A program made the translations under genes and the position numbers. A DNA stretch of 64,000 nucleotides from Actinokineospora auranticolor. GTDB taxonomy: Bacteria > Actinomycetota > Actinomycetes > Mycobacteriales > Pseudonocardiaceae. Shown one piece after another: positions 46,506 to 56,848 of this stretch; the stretch's first letter is position 1; each line of letters begins with the position of its first letter. The notes under the pieces were generated by a model that searched no databases, had not been told where the DNA came from, and was given only the letters and a program-made list of their open reading frames with translations. The stretch covers positions 248,001 to 312,000 of the forward strand of contig NZ_PTIX01000007.1 of NCBI RefSeq assembly GCF_002934265.1, in the 5' to 3' direction.

Positions 46506-47446
46506 GGGGCCGTCCCGGGGTCCCGCAGGAACCGGTCGTAGAAGTACTCGGTGATGTCGGCGAAGGTGATCTCGTCGGTGTCGGAGTAGCGGTCGCCGCG
46601 GTTCTTGCGGTCCTCGTACACCCCCGACAACACGCGCTGCAACATGGCGATCGAGCGGAGCGGGCCCGCCATGGACCGCACCGTGGTGGCGCTCATGGTC
46701 GGGAAGTGTCCACGGTCGTGCCGACCCAGCCGATCGGCCGCGAACCGCGCCACGTCACCCGTGCGCAGGGACCCCACCCGCAGCGCCACCGGCGGGATCG
46801 GGACCTTCGCGGTGCCCTGCCGGACCAGGTGCGCGTGCCGCTCGTCGAGGTAGGAGGACTCCGTGAAGAACAGCGTTTTGCGGCCCGCCAGGTGGGCGTA
46901 GGACACCACCTCGTCGACCAGGTCGGTGGCGGGCAGCAGGACGACCAGCACCACCTCGTCGGGCAGCTCACCGGCCAGGTACCGGTAGAACCGCTCCGGC
47001 TGCGCCAACCGCTCCCGCAGCGCCGCGGCCCGCTCGCCGTCGAGCACCTTCTCCTGGAGCAGCCGGTCGAACAGCAGCGCGCACACGCCCGCCATCCGCT
47101 CGTCCACGCTCTGCCGGGTCTTCGGGCCCAGCGACAGGTCGACGACCACGCCGCGCTGGTACCGCTCCTGCAGCGCGCGCAGCAGCCAGCCGACGCAGCG
47201 GTTGACCAGGGATGTCTTGCCGCAGCCGGAATCCCCGGTGACCAGCGTCAGCCTGCCCCCGGAGTCCAGCCACCGCAGCGCCCCCATCTGCGCGGTGAAC
47301 TCCTCGTACGCCTCGGCGGTGTGGTTTATCGGGACGTAGTACCCCTCGTCCTCCGGCCGCTCCCACGGGCACAGCGGGCGCAGCGGGGAACTCTCCCACC
47401 CCGGCAGCAGGAACGGGTTGACCTCCGCCTTCGGCGGAGCCATCAC
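46502..47446 (-). CDS. P-loop ATPase with NPF N-terminus
   Basis: A 314-residue protein, first gene of the three-ATPase operon. NPF at residues 10-12, Walker A TGDSGCGKTSL (Lys77), and a segment LAGRKTLFFTES that aligns with TRKTVFLAES in the first domain of the KAP fusion protein, as does the DVARFAADRLGRHDRGHFPT region with EARRFIDNRLDHWSKRMAFP. So this gene and the N-terminal domain of the third gene are paralogs. GTG 47446 or ATG 47443. Function unknown. Confidence 0.65.
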   Translation of the reverse strand: MMAPPKAEVNPFLLPGWESSPLRPLCPWERPEDEGYYVPINHTAEAYEEFTAQMGALRWLDSGGRLTLVTGDSGCGKTSLVNRCVGWLLRALQERYQRGVVVDLSLGPKTRQSVDERMAGVCALLFDRLLQEKVLDGERAAALRERLAQPERFYRYLAGELPDEVVLVVLLPATDLVDEVVSYAHLAGRKTLFFTESSYLDERHAHLVRQGTAKVPIPPVALRVGSLRTGDVARFAADRLGRHDRGHFPTMSATTVRSMAGPLRSIAMLQRVLSGVYEDRKNRGDRYSDTDEITFADITEYFYDRFLRDPGTAP

Positions 47447-47552
47447 CGCTCACCCCGCGCACACCACAGCCCAGCCACCACGTCCGCACGCCCCCTGGCT
47501 CGCTCCCGGCTCCTCCGGAGGGTCGCTCGCCGAAACCGGGCCGTTACGTCGC

Positions 47553-48152
47553 TCACACCGGTGATGCTCCCACCGGTGGCAAGGGCGCCAGGTACCCGTT
47601 GAGCACCGGCGCGACCACCGCGACGATCTCGTCGTCGGACGCCGAGGTCAGCGGCTCGACGCGGACCACGTACCTGGCCATGGCCAACCCGACCAGGTGC
47701 GCGGCCACCAGCGCGGCGCGCAGGGCGGGCACGTCCAGCGCGGCCGCCACCCGGCCCAGCACCGCGCTCTCCAGGAACTGCCGCAGCAGCGCGGCCGCCC
47801 GCTCGCTGCCGGACACCGACCGGAACACCGCCAGGAACGCCGCCGCCGACTCCGGCGCGGTCCACAGCCCCAGGAACAGCCGCAGCAGGCGCTCGCCGAC
47901 CTCGGCGCGCGGCCCGTCGACGACGGCGGCCACGACCCGGGCGGGGTCGACGGGCAGGGCGAGGGCGGCGACGAAGACCTGCTCCTTGGTGCCGAAGAAG
48001 TGGTGCACCAGCGCCGGGTTGACCCCGGCGGCGGCCGCGATGCCGCGGATCGTGGCGCCCGGGTAACCGCGCGCGGCGAACTCCGCGCGGGCGGCGGCCA
48101 GGATGGCCTCGCGGGTGCGCGTGGGGCCGGGGCGGCGACCGGTCTTGGCCAT
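47553..48152 (-). CDS. TetR-family transcriptional regulator
   Basis: A 199-residue TetR protein: [50 protein letters not shown] at the N-terminus (HTH about residues 10-55) and a C-terminal ligand domain. It resembles the second TetR protein at 50463 in both halves. ATG at 48152. It is divergent from hisF, with a perfect 14-bp palindrome in the gap. Confidence 0.9.
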   Translation of the reverse strand: MAKTGRRPGPTRTREAILAAARAEFAARGYPGATIRGIAAAAGVNPALVHHFFGTKEQVFVAALALPVDPARVVAAVVDGPRAEVGERLLRLFLGLWTAPESAAAFLAVFRSVSGSERAAALLRQFLESAVLGRVAAALDVPALRAALVAAHLVGLAMARYVVRVEPLTSASDDEIVAVVAPVLNGYLAPLPPVGASPV

Positions 48153-48186
48153 CGGGCTGGCGTCCCCCTTCCGGTGCGGTTGGTGA

Positions 48187-48200
48187 CACAGTGCACTGTG
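48187..48200. promoter_or_regulatory. Candidate TetR operator (14-bp perfect palindrome)
   Basis: CACAGTG/CACTGTG with no spacer, 34 nt upstream of the TetR start and 39 nt before hisF. Position suits autoregulation. Confidence 0.55.
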
Positions 48201-48239
48201 GCCGATGCCCGCCGGTCGGTGCCCCGTAGGCTCACCGGC

Positions 48240-49013
48240 ATGTCCGTAGCGGTCCGCGTGATCCCCTGCCTCGACGTCGACGCGGGCCGGGTGGTCAAGG
48301 GCGTCAACTTCACCGACCTCGTCGACGCGGGGGACCCGGTCGAACTGGCCGCGGCCTACGACGCCGAGGGCGCCGACGAGCTGACGTTCCTGGACGTGAC
48401 CGCGTCCTCCGGCAACCGGGAGACCACCTTCGACGTGGTCCGCCGCACCGCCGAGCAGGTGTTCATCCCGCTCACCGTCGGCGGCGGCGTGCGCACGGTC
48501 GAGGACATCGACCGCCTGCTGCGCGCAGGCGCGGACAAGGTCGGCGTCAACACCGCCGCCATCGCCCGCCCCGAGTTCCTCGGCGAGGCGTCCCGCCGCT
48601 ACGGGGCGCAGTGCGTGGTGCTGTCGGTCGACGCCCGCCGGGTGCCGGAGGGGTCGGCCCCCACGCCGTCGGGCTTCGAGGTCACCACCCACGGCGGCCG
48701 CCGCGGCACCGGCCTCGACGCCGTCGAGTGGGCCGAGCGCGGCCAGGAGCTCGGCGTCGGCGAGATCCTGCTCAACTCCATGGACGCCGACGGCACCAAG
48801 GCGGGCTTCGACCTGGAGCTGATCCGCCTGGTCCGGGCCCGCGTCGACGTCCCCCTGATCGCCAGCGGCGGCGCGGGCGCCCTGTCCCACTTCGCCCCCG
48901 CGGTGCGGGAAGGCGCGGACGCGGTCCTCGCGGCCAGCGTGTTCCACTTCGGACAGTTGCGGATCGGCGAGGTGAAGGACACCATGCGCGCGGCCGGTAT
49001 CGTGGTCCGGTGA
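48240..49013 (+). CDS. hisF: Imidazole glycerol phosphate synthase cyclase HisF
   Basis: A 257-residue beta-alpha barrel that works with HisH. The catalytic Asp residues are in [19 protein letters not shown] and [18 protein letters not shown] at 48240 lies 7 nt after TAGGCT with no ribosome site, so the mRNA is likely leaderless and separate from hisHA, from which it is cut off by the accessory region. It overlaps the following membrane-protein gene by 4 nt. Confidence 0.96.
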   Translation: MSVAVRVIPCLDVDAGRVVKGVNFTDLVDAGDPVELAAAYDAEGADELTFLDVTASSGNRETTFDVVRRTAEQVFIPLTVGGGVRTVEDIDRLLRAGADKVGVNTAAIARPEFLGEASRRYGAQCVVLSVDARRVPEGSAPTPSGFEVTTHGGRRGTGLDAVEWAERGQELGVGEILLNSMDADGTKAGFDLELIRLVRARVDVPLIASGGAGALSHFAPAVREGADAVLAASVFHFGQLRIGEVKDTMRAAGIVVR

Positions 49014-49372
49014 GCACCCGCCCCCTGGAGGTCCGGGTGGCCGCCGCGCTGCTGGCGGCCACCGCCCTGGCCTTCGTCGCGCTGGGCTTGGCGCGGCTGT
49101 CCGATTCGGACGCGGGCGTCCTCGGTTTCCCGGTCGGCATGGGCGTCATCGGACTCCTGGGCGCCGTGAGCGTCTTCGTGGGCCTCACCCGCGCCCGGAT
49201 CCCGGTCATCGTGTTCACCGTCCTCGCCGCGGTCGCCCACACCACGTTCGCCTTCGGGGGACTGCCGGTGTGGTACCGGGTCGCCTCCGGGATCCTGGCC
49301 GCCGCACACGTCTACGCGGCGGTGCTCCTGTTGACCAAACCCGCCGCCGAGTACCTGAAGGGCACCACGTGA
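49010..49372 (+). CDS. Small membrane protein between hisF and hisI
   Basis: A 120-residue protein with four hydrophobic segments ([70 protein letters not shown]). GTG at 49010 overlaps the hisF stop and its own stop overlaps hisI, so all three are translated together. No recognised domain or link to histidine synthesis. Confidence 0.7.
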   Translation: MSTRPLEVRVAAALLAATALAFVALGLARLSDSDAGVLGFPVGMGVIGLLGAVSVFVGLTRARIPVIVFTVLAAVAHTTFAFGGLPVWYRVASGILAAAHVYAAVLLLTKPAAEYLKGTT

Positions 49373-49707
49373 CCACCCTCGACCCCCGGATCGCCACCCG
49401 CCTCAAGCGCAACGCCGACGGCCTGGTGTGCGCGGTGGCGCAACAGCGCGGCACCGGCGAGGTCCTCATGGTCGCGTGGATGGACGACGAGGCCCTGCAC
49501 CAGACCCTCACCACCCGCCGCGCCACCTACTTCTCCAGGAGCCGCAACCGACTCTGGGTCAAGGGCGAGACCTCGGGAAACACCCAACAGGTCCACGACG
49601 TCCGCCTGGACTGCGACGGCGACACGATCCTGCTGGTCGTGGACCAGACGGGCCCGGCCTGCCACACCGGCACCCCCACCTGCTTCGACGCGGACTCCCT
49701 GCTCTAA
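49369..49707 (+). CDS. hisI: Phosphoribosyl-AMP cyclohydrolase HisI
   Basis: A 112-residue zinc/magnesium enzyme for the third step of histidine synthesis, without the HisE pyrophosphatase domain. Motifs: [59 protein letters not shown] with the metal-binding Asp and Cys residues. GTG at 49369 overlaps the preceding gene (GTGA). Confidence 0.95.
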   Translation: MTTLDPRIATRLKRNADGLVCAVAQQRGTGEVLMVAWMDDEALHQTLTTRRATYFSRSRNRLWVKGETSGNTQQVHDVRLDCDGDTILLVVDQTGPACHTGTPTCFDADSLL

Positions 49708-49914
49708 CCCGCCCCCCGCGCCCCGCGCTTGCCGCACCGTCGCGCGCCCCCGCTCCGCGACCTCGCCACGGCTCCCGCCACCCTGGCCTCGCCGCGCCCC
49801 GCCCCTCGCTTCACCGTCGCGCGTTCGCGCCCACTCGCACCCCGTTCCACGACCTCGCCACCGCTCGCGACTCCCGCCACCGCTCCGCCTTCCACGGCAA
49901 CACGGTGGTCACCG
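49708..49914. other. Non-coding spacer after hisI
   Basis: No supported gene. Strongly C-rich on the top strand, with repeated CTCGCCACC/GCGCCC words; no clear terminator hairpin. Its frames lack ribosome sites and domains. Confidence 0.4.
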
Positions 49915-49994
49915 GAGTTGTCCACAGGCATGATCATCTCCGACCGGAATTGTCAGTCCCCGCCGGTAGAATTGATTCCGGGGGCCGGCGGCAT
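49915..49994. repeat. 80-bp repeat copy C
   Basis: Starts GAGTTGTCCACAGGCATGAT and ends GGCAT. Identical to copy D (50278-50357) at 69 of 80 positions by eye, without gaps. Contains TTGTCCACA and a GGTAGAAT block. Such sequences resemble the upstream ends of 13E12/DUF222-HNH elements, here without the gene (inference). Confidence 0.7.
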
Positions 49995-50007
49995 GTGGTG
50001 ATCATTT

Positions 50008-50108
50008 CTCCGCCTCTCCGCCTCTCCGCCTCTCCGCCTCTCCGCCTCTCCGCCTCTCCGCCTCTCCGCCTCTCCGCCTCTCCGCCTCTCCGCCTCTCCG
50101 CCTCTCCG
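50008..50108. repeat. Tandem array of CTCCGCCT, 12 full copies
   Basis: 12 exact head-to-tail copies of the 8-bp unit CTCCGCCT (50008-50103) followed by a partial CTCCG. It lies between repeat copies C and D in non-coding DNA. Exact repeats of this type mutate by slippage. Confidence 0.95.
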
Positions 50109-50277
50109 ACGACGAGGCCGGGGGAGCCGACCGCGTCCGAGTCGGCTCGTTCGAGAGACGGCCGCGTTCGAGCGACCCGAGCCGCCCGAACCACGCCGAC
50201 CAAAGGCACCCCGCCGCGCGGCCCGGCGGTCCGCGCGGCCGCGATCCCTCCGCACCCCGGCCGCCATCGCCTCAGCC

Positions 50278-50357
50278 GAGTTGTCCACAGGCATGATCAT
50301 CTTCGCTCGGAACTGTCACCCCTCCCCGGTAGAATGGATACCGGGGGCCGGAGGCAT
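50278..50357. repeat. 80-bp repeat copy D
   Basis: Direct repeat of copy C, 363 bp away, same orientation and length. Between the copies are the 8-bp tandem array and about 170 bp of unassigned sequence. Confidence 0.7.
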
Positions 50358-50462
50358 ATCCAGCCCGCCACCCATCGCTTTCTCGTGCGCCAAGGCCGAG
50401 CCCGGACGCGGCAGATACCACCGCGTCAGCCCGGCCAGCCCGGCCGCGCCCCCCGACCCGCC

Positions 50463-51083
50463 TCAGTCGATCTTCCCCGTCAGGTACCGCTGCACCGTCG
50501 GCCCCACCGCCCTGGCCACCGTCTCCACATCCTGCTCCGCCGCGGGCTCGAACCGCGCCACGTACCGCACCATCCCCAGCCCGATCATCTGCGACGCCAC
50601 CAGGTTCGCCCGCAGCTCCCCGAGCCCGTCCGACACGTCCACCAGCTGCCCGAACACGTTGTTGTGGAAGAACTCCCGCAGCGCCTTCGCCACCTGCTCG
50701 TGCGCCGCCACGCTCCTGATCAGCGCCGCGAACACGCCCCCGTCCTGCGCGTCCCAGACCGTCAAGAACGCCCGCACCAGCCGCTCGCCGAGCGTGTCCA
50801 GGCTGCCCTCCCGCACCAGCGCGCCGATCCGGTCCTGCGGGTTGAACGGCAGCCGCAGCACGGCCTCGGCGAACAGCGACTCCTTGCCGCCGAACCAGTG
50901 GTTGACCATCGCCGCGTCCACCCCGGCGCGGCGCGCGATGGCCCGGACGGTGGCGCCGTCGTAGCCCTGCTCGCGGAACACCTCCTGGGCCGCCGCCAGC
51001 AGCGCGGCCCGGGTGTCGGTCCCGCCCGGCCGCCGCCCGCGCCGCCGTTCGGCCTGTCCTGAAGTCGTCACCTGAGTCATCAT
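50463..51083 (-). CDS. TetR-family transcriptional regulator
   Basis: A 206-residue TetR protein. [52 protein letters not shown]. The C-terminal domain ends [14 protein letters not shown] and is similar to that of the TetR protein at 47553 (compare [19 protein letters not shown] with [19 protein letters not shown]), so the two are paralogs. ATG 51083 or 51080. A perfect operator-like palindrome lies 19 nt upstream, in the gap to trpE. Confidence 0.9.
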   Translation of the reverse strand: MMTQVTTSGQAERRRGRRPGGTDTRAALLAAAQEVFREQGYDGATVRAIARRAGVDAAMVNHWFGGKESLFAEAVLRLPFNPQDRIGALVREGSLDTLGERLVRAFLTVWDAQDGGVFAALIRSVAAHEQVAKALREFFHNNVFGQLVDVSDGLGELRANLVASQMIGLGMVRYVARFEPAAEQDVETVARAVGPTVQRYLTGKID

Positions 51084-51102
51084 GGACCAACGGCCCTACT
51101 CG

Positions 51103-51118
51103 TTCAACATGTGTTGAA
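51103..51118. promoter_or_regulatory. Candidate TetR operator
   Basis: Perfect inverted repeat TTCAACA-TG-TGTTGAA, A/T-rich against its surroundings, between the TetR gene and trpE (49 nt before the trpE ATG). Confidence 0.6.
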
Positions 51119-51166
51119 TTACCCCCGATGGCCCGGCGCGCGTCACCCGCACGGCAGAATGGGTCC

Positions 51167-52723
51167 ATGGCGAGTGCGATCGGTGTGCCCACCCCCCCGG
51201 TGAGCAAGAGCGGTATGGGCGGGGTCAGCCCCACGCGCGAGGAGTTCCACGCGCTGGCCGTCGACCGTCGGGTCATCCCCGTCGTGCGGCGGGTGCTGGC
51301 CGACGCCGAGACCCCCGTCGGCGTGTACCGCAAGCTGGCCGCCGACCGGCCCGGAACCTTCCTGTTCGAGTCCGCCGAGAACGGCCGCTCCTGGTCGCGC
51401 TGGTCCTTCGTCGGCGTGCGCAGCGCCGCCGCCCTCACCGCGACCGGCGGCGAGGCGCACTGGACCGGCACCCCGCCCACCGGCCTGCCCCAGGGCGGCG
51501 ACCCGCTGGCCGCGCTGCGCGAGACCGTGGCCCTGCTGCACACCGACCCGCTGCCCGGCCTGCCCCCGCTGACCGGCGGCATGGTCGGCTACATCGGCTA
51601 CGACGCCGTGCGCAGGCTCGAGCGGCTGCCCGAGCTGGCCGAGGACGACCTGAAGCTGCCCGAGCTGGTCATGCTGCTGGCCACCGACCTGGCCGCGCTC
51701 GACCACCACGAGGGCGTCATCACCCTCATCGCCAACGCCGTGAACTGGGACGACTCGCCCGAGCGGGTCGACGCCGCCTACGACGACGCGGTCGCCCGGC
51801 TCGACGCCATGGTCCTGGGCCTGCAGACCACCGCCGCGCCCACCGCCACCGTCTTCGACCGGCCCAAGCCCGAGTACGACCGTCGGACCACCCCCGCCGA
51901 CTACCACGACGCCGTGCGCGCGGCCAAGGAAGCCATCCAGGCCGGTGAGGCCTTCCAGGTGGTGGTCTCGCAGCGGTTCGAGATGCGCACCGAGGCCGAC
52001 CCGCTCGACATCTACCGCGTGCTGCGCACCACCAACCCCAGCCCGTACATGTACCTGCTGCGCCTCGACGGCTTCAGCATCGTCGGCTCCAGCCCCGAGG
52101 CCCTGGTCACGGTGCGCGACGGCCGCGCCACCACGCACCCGATCGCGGGCACCCGGTGGCGGGGCGTCGACCCCGAGGAGGACCAGATCCTGGAGAAGGA
52201 CCTGCTCGCCGACGAGAAGGAGCGCGCCGAGCACGTCATGCTGGTCGACCTCGGCCGCAACGACCTGGGCCGGGTCTGCAAGCCCGGCACGGTGCAGGTC
52301 GTCGACTTCTTCCGGGTCGAGCGCTACAGCCACGTCATGCACATCGTCTCCACGGTCACCGGCGAGCTGGCCGAGGGCAAGACGGCCTACGACGCCGTGG
52401 CCGCGTGCTTCCCGGCGGGCACCCTCTCCGGCGCGCCCAAGCCGCGCGCCATGGAGCTGATCGAGGAACTCGAGCCCACCCGCCGCGGCCTCTACGGCGG
52501 CGTGGTCGGCTACCTCGACTTCGCGGGCGACGCCGACACCGCCATCGCCATCCGCACCGCCCTGGTCCGCGACGGCGTCGCGTACGTGCAGGCGGGCGCG
52601 GGCGTGGTCGCCGACTCCGACCCGCGCTACGAGGACACCGAGTGCGTCAACAAGGCGGGCGCGGTGCTGGCCGCCATCGCCACCGCCTCGACCATGCGCC
52701 CGGCGGCCGGTACCGGTGACTGA
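51167..52723 (+). CDS. trpE: Anthranilate synthase component I TrpE
   Basis: A 518-residue chorismate-binding enzyme. Blocks: [21 protein letters not shown] (with the regulatory LLES-like region), [43 protein letters not shown] and [26 protein letters not shown] at 51167 lies 6 nt after CAGAAT, suggesting a leaderless start; ATG at 51215 is an alternative. The separate glutaminase subunit (TrpG) is not in the window. Overlaps the next gene by 8 nt. Confidence 0.95.
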   Translation: MASAIGVPTPPVSKSGMGGVSPTREEFHALAVDRRVIPVVRRVLADAETPVGVYRKLAADRPGTFLFESAENGRSWSRWSFVGVRSAAALTATGGEAHWTGTPPTGLPQGGDPLAALRETVALLHTDPLPGLPPLTGGMVGYIGYDAVRRLERLPELAEDDLKLPELVMLLATDLAALDHHEGVITLIANAVNWDDSPERVDAAYDDAVARLDAMVLGLQTTAAPTATVFDRPKPEYDRRTTPADYHDAVRAAKEAIQAGEAFQVVVSQRFEMRTEADPLDIYRVLRTTNPSPYMYLLRLDGFSIVGSSPEALVTVRDGRATTHPIAGTRWRGVDPEEDQILEKDLLADEKERAEHVMLVDLGRNDLGRVCKPGTVQVVDFFRVERYSHVMHIVSTVTGELAEGKTAYDAVAACFPAGTLSGAPKPRAMELIEELEPTRRGLYGGVVGYLDFAGDADTAIAIRTALVRDGVAYVQAGAGVVADSDPRYEDTECVNKAGAVLAAIATASTMRPAAGTGD

Positions 52724-53240
52724 GTCGCGCCGTCCACTGTGGACGGCCGTCGGGCTGTTGCCGCTCGCCGCCGCCGCGCTGTGGGGCGCCTCCCGGCTGC
52801 CCTGGGGTGCGACCATCCGGAGCAGGCCGGGTACCGACGCCACGACCAGCGTGCCAGTGCCGGGGGCGGAGATCGCGCCCGCGCTGCTGCCGCTGGCCGT
52901 CCTCGCGCTCGCCGCGGTGGCGGGCCTGCTCGCCGTCGCGGGACCGTGGCGCCGGGTCGTCGGCGCCCTGCTGGCCGCGGCGGGCCTGGTGCCGGTGTGG
53001 ACGGGCCTGGTCCAGCACACCGACGCCGACGCGCTGTGGGGTCGCGTGCTGGCCGCCGCCGGGGGAGCGCTGATGGTCGCCGCGGCCGTGGTCCTGCTGC
53101 TGCGCGGCCACCGCGCGCCCAGGCTGGGGTCCCGCTACCGCAGCCCCGCCGCGGTGAAGGAAGCGGCACGTGCCGAACCGGACCTCTGGCAGGCGCTGTC
53201 CGCGGGCGACGACCCCACGGAATCCGCCGAGGGCCGCTGA
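52716..53240 (+). CDS. Trp biosynthesis-associated membrane protein (TIGR02234 type)
   Basis: A 174-residue membrane protein with about four helices ([78 protein letters not shown]) and a hydrophilic tail. Position between trpE and trpC is conserved across actinobacteria (Rv1610 in M. tuberculosis). Function unknown. GTG at 52716 overlaps the trpE end. Confidence 0.85.
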   Translation: MTESRRPLWTAVGLLPLAAAALWGASRLPWGATIRSRPGTDATTSVPVPGAEIAPALLPLAVLALAAVAGLLAVAGPWRRVVGALLAAAGLVPVWTGLVQHTDADALWGRVLAAAGGALMVAAAVVLLLRGHRAPRLGSRYRSPAAVKEAARAEPDLWQALSAGDDPTESAEGR

Positions 53241-53355
53241 AGCGAGGACCCGGTGCCGGGGCGGGAGAAGGGCCGGAGTTAGCATCAATTCGGCGGGAAG
53301 GGGCAGTGGTTGTGAGGGACTACACCAGTCAGACATCATCGGTCCGGGGTGCCGA

Positions 53356-54161
53356 ATGAGCATTCTGGACTCGATCATCGACGGGGTCCGGGAAGATCTC
53401 GCCGTCCGCGAGGCGGCGATCCCCTTCGACAGCATCAAGGAACTGGCGGCCAAGGCCGCGCCGCCGCGGGACGCGATGAGCGCCCTGCGCGGCTCCGACG
53501 TCGGCGTCATCGCCGAGGTCAAGCGACGCAGCCCGTCCAAGGGCGACCTGGCCGCGATCGCCGACCCGGCCGCGCTGGCCCGCGACTACGAGGCGGCGGG
53601 CGCGCGGGTCATCAGCGTGCTGACCGAACAGCGGCGTTTCGGCGGTTCGCTGGCCGACTTCGACGCGGTCCGCGCCAAGGTGGACATCCCCTTGCTGCGC
53701 AAGGACTTCATCGTCAGCCCGTACCAGGTGCACGAGGCCCGCGCGCACGGCGCCGACCTGGTGCTGCTGATCGTGGCCGCGCTGGAGCAGAACGCCCTGG
53801 CCTCGCTGCTGGACCGGGTCGAGTCGCTGGGCATGACGGCGCTGGTCGAGGTGCACACCGCCGAGGAGGCGGACCGCGCGCTGGAGGCCGGTGCCAAGGT
53901 CATCGGCGTCAACGCCCGCAACCTGCACACCCTCGAGGTCGACCGGGACACCTTCGGCAGGCTCGCGCCGGGGCTGCCGTTCGAGACCGTCAAGATCGCC
54001 GAGTCGGGCGTGCGCGGACCCAGCGACCTGATGACCTACGCGGGCGCCGGTGCCGACGCGGTGCTCGTCGGCGAGGGCCTGGTCACCACCGACGACCCCA
54101 AGGCCGCCCTGGTCCAGCTGGTCACGGCCGGATCGCACCCGGCGTGCCCGAGGCCCGGTCG

Positions 54162-54165
<4 letters not shown>
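53356..54165 (+). CDS. trpC: Indole-3-glycerol phosphate synthase TrpC
   Basis: A 269-residue beta-alpha-barrel enzyme. Motifs: [15 protein letters not shown] with the substrate-binding Lys, [57 protein letters not shown] and [14 protein letters not shown] at 53356; its stop overlaps the trpB start (ATGA). The 115-nt gap to the membrane-protein gene may hold an extra promoter. Confidence 0.96.
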
Positions 54166-55409
<1,244 letters not shown>

Positions 55410-56207
55410 ATGGGCAGGCTGGACCCGCTGTTCGCGCGGACCCGCGAAGAGGGCCGCGGCGCGCTCATCGGCTACCTGCCCGCCGGGTTCCCCACGGTCG
55501 ACGGCTCGGCGGAGCTGCTGCGCGGCATGGTCGACGCGGGCTGCGACCTGGTCGAGGTGGGCGTCCCCTACTCCGACCCGGTCATGGACGGCCCCGTCAT
55601 CCAGGCCGCAGCGGACACGGCCCTGCGCGCGGGTTTCCGGCTGCGCGACCTGTTCACCACGGTCGAGGCCGTGGCGTCGGCGGGCGGCCGGGCGGTCGTG
55701 ATGACGTACTGGAACCCGGTGTTCCGCTACGGCGTCGACGCCTTCGCCCGCGACCTGGCCGCCGCGGGCGGCCTGGGCCTGATCACCCCCGACCTGATCC
55801 CCGACGAGGGCGCCGACTGGATCGCGGCCTCGGCAGCGCACGACCTGGACCGGATCTTCCTGGTGGCCCCGTCGTCGTCGGAGGAGCGCATCGCCCTCAC
55901 CGTCGCGGCGTCGTCGGGTTTCGTGTACGCCACGGCCGTCATGGGCGTGACGGGCGCGCGAGACCAGGTCGGCACGTCGGCGGAGGGCCTGGTGGCCCGC
56001 ACCCGCGCCCACACGGCCCTGCCGATCGGCGTGGGCCTGGGCGTGCGCTCGGGCGCCCAAGCGGCGGAGGTGGCGTCTTTCGCGGACGCGGTGATCGTGG
56101 GCTCGGCCTTCGTCACCAAGGCGACGGAACACGGCGTGGAAGGCGTGCGCGCCTTGGCCGCGGAACTGGCCGAGGGCGTCCGGAAATCCCCCTCCACCAT
56201 CGGGTGA
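55410..56207 (+). CDS. trpA: Tryptophan synthase alpha chain TrpA (canonical copy)
   Basis: A 265-residue TIM barrel. Catalytic Glu and Asp in LVEVGVPYSDPVMDGP; GFVYATAVMGVTGARD; IGVGLGVRSGAQAAEV. It begins on the base after the trpB stop. It is the last gene of trpE-x-trpC-B-A and is shorter at the C-terminus than the paralog at 8715. Confidence 0.96.
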   Translation: MGRLDPLFARTREEGRGALIGYLPAGFPTVDGSAELLRGMVDAGCDLVEVGVPYSDPVMDGPVIQAAADTALRAGFRLRDLFTTVEAVASAGGRAVVMTYWNPVFRYGVDAFARDLAAAGGLGLITPDLIPDEGADWIAASAAHDLDRIFLVAPSSSEERIALTVAASSGFVYATAVMGVTGARDQVGTSAEGLVARTRAHTALPIGVGLGVRSGAQAAEVASFADAVIVGSAFVTKATEHGVEGVRALAAELAEGVRKSPSTIG

Positions 56208-56262
56208 ACCTCCAGCTCACCCCCGCCTGAGCGCCGGTTTCTGTCGGTGGCCGCCGAGACCC

Positions 56263-56848
56263 TTGGGCCGTGGACCGAGCAATCCCCCGGCACCCGGCCC
56301 CGCGGACGAGTACTGCACCCTGCCTGAGGACTCAGGCCGGGGCGTCGAACTGATCGACGGGCGGCTCATGCTCAGCCCGACGCCATCGGGCCGGTACCGG
56401 CCGCTGCTGTCGAGGGTGCTGTGCGCGCTGCCCGAGTCACTGCCGCCGGGTACCGAGGCGTTACCGGGGATCACTGTGCGCCGCGGTGCGGACCGCGTGC
56501 TCATCCCGGACTTCGCCGTGGTCACCGCGCCGGAACGCGACTGGCTGTTTGTCGACGCCCAGCGGGTTCTCCTGGTGGGCGAGGTGGTCTCCGCGCGGTC
56601 GCGCCCACGACTCGGTGTTCAAGCCGGTCCGCTACGCCGAGGCGGGTATCCCGTACCTCCTGCTCGTCGACTCGACCACCGGTCCGCCGGGATCGGCGCT
56701 GCGCGCGTCGGGTGGCGCGGACCCCGTCGCGGTGCGCGTTGATGGCCGATCGCGGTTCGACGAGCCATTCCAGGTCGATCTCGAACCGGCCTGCGAGCGG
56801 CACCACTTCACGGTCAGGCCACCTGGTCCCGTTACGGTAGCCCCGTGA
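56263..56848 (+). pseudogene. Frameshifted Uma2-family (DUF820) gene
   Basis: The first part reads GVELIDGRLMLSPTPSGRYRPL and VLIPDFAVVTAPE to VGEVVSA, as in Uma2-type restriction-fold proteins. Near 56605 the frame changes and HDSVFKPVRYAEAGIPYLLLVDS continues in the next frame to a TGA at 56846. Joined, the two parts give a full-length Uma2 domain of about 195 residues, so one indel breaks it (or a sequencing error does). Its stop overlaps the lgt GTG. Uma2 proteins are PD-(D/E)xK-fold nuclease relatives of unclear role. Confidence 0.75.

Noticed and set aside
50008-50108. Possible CRISPR array
   Set aside because: The units are 8 bp with no spacers and no cas genes nearby; it is a simple tandem repeat.
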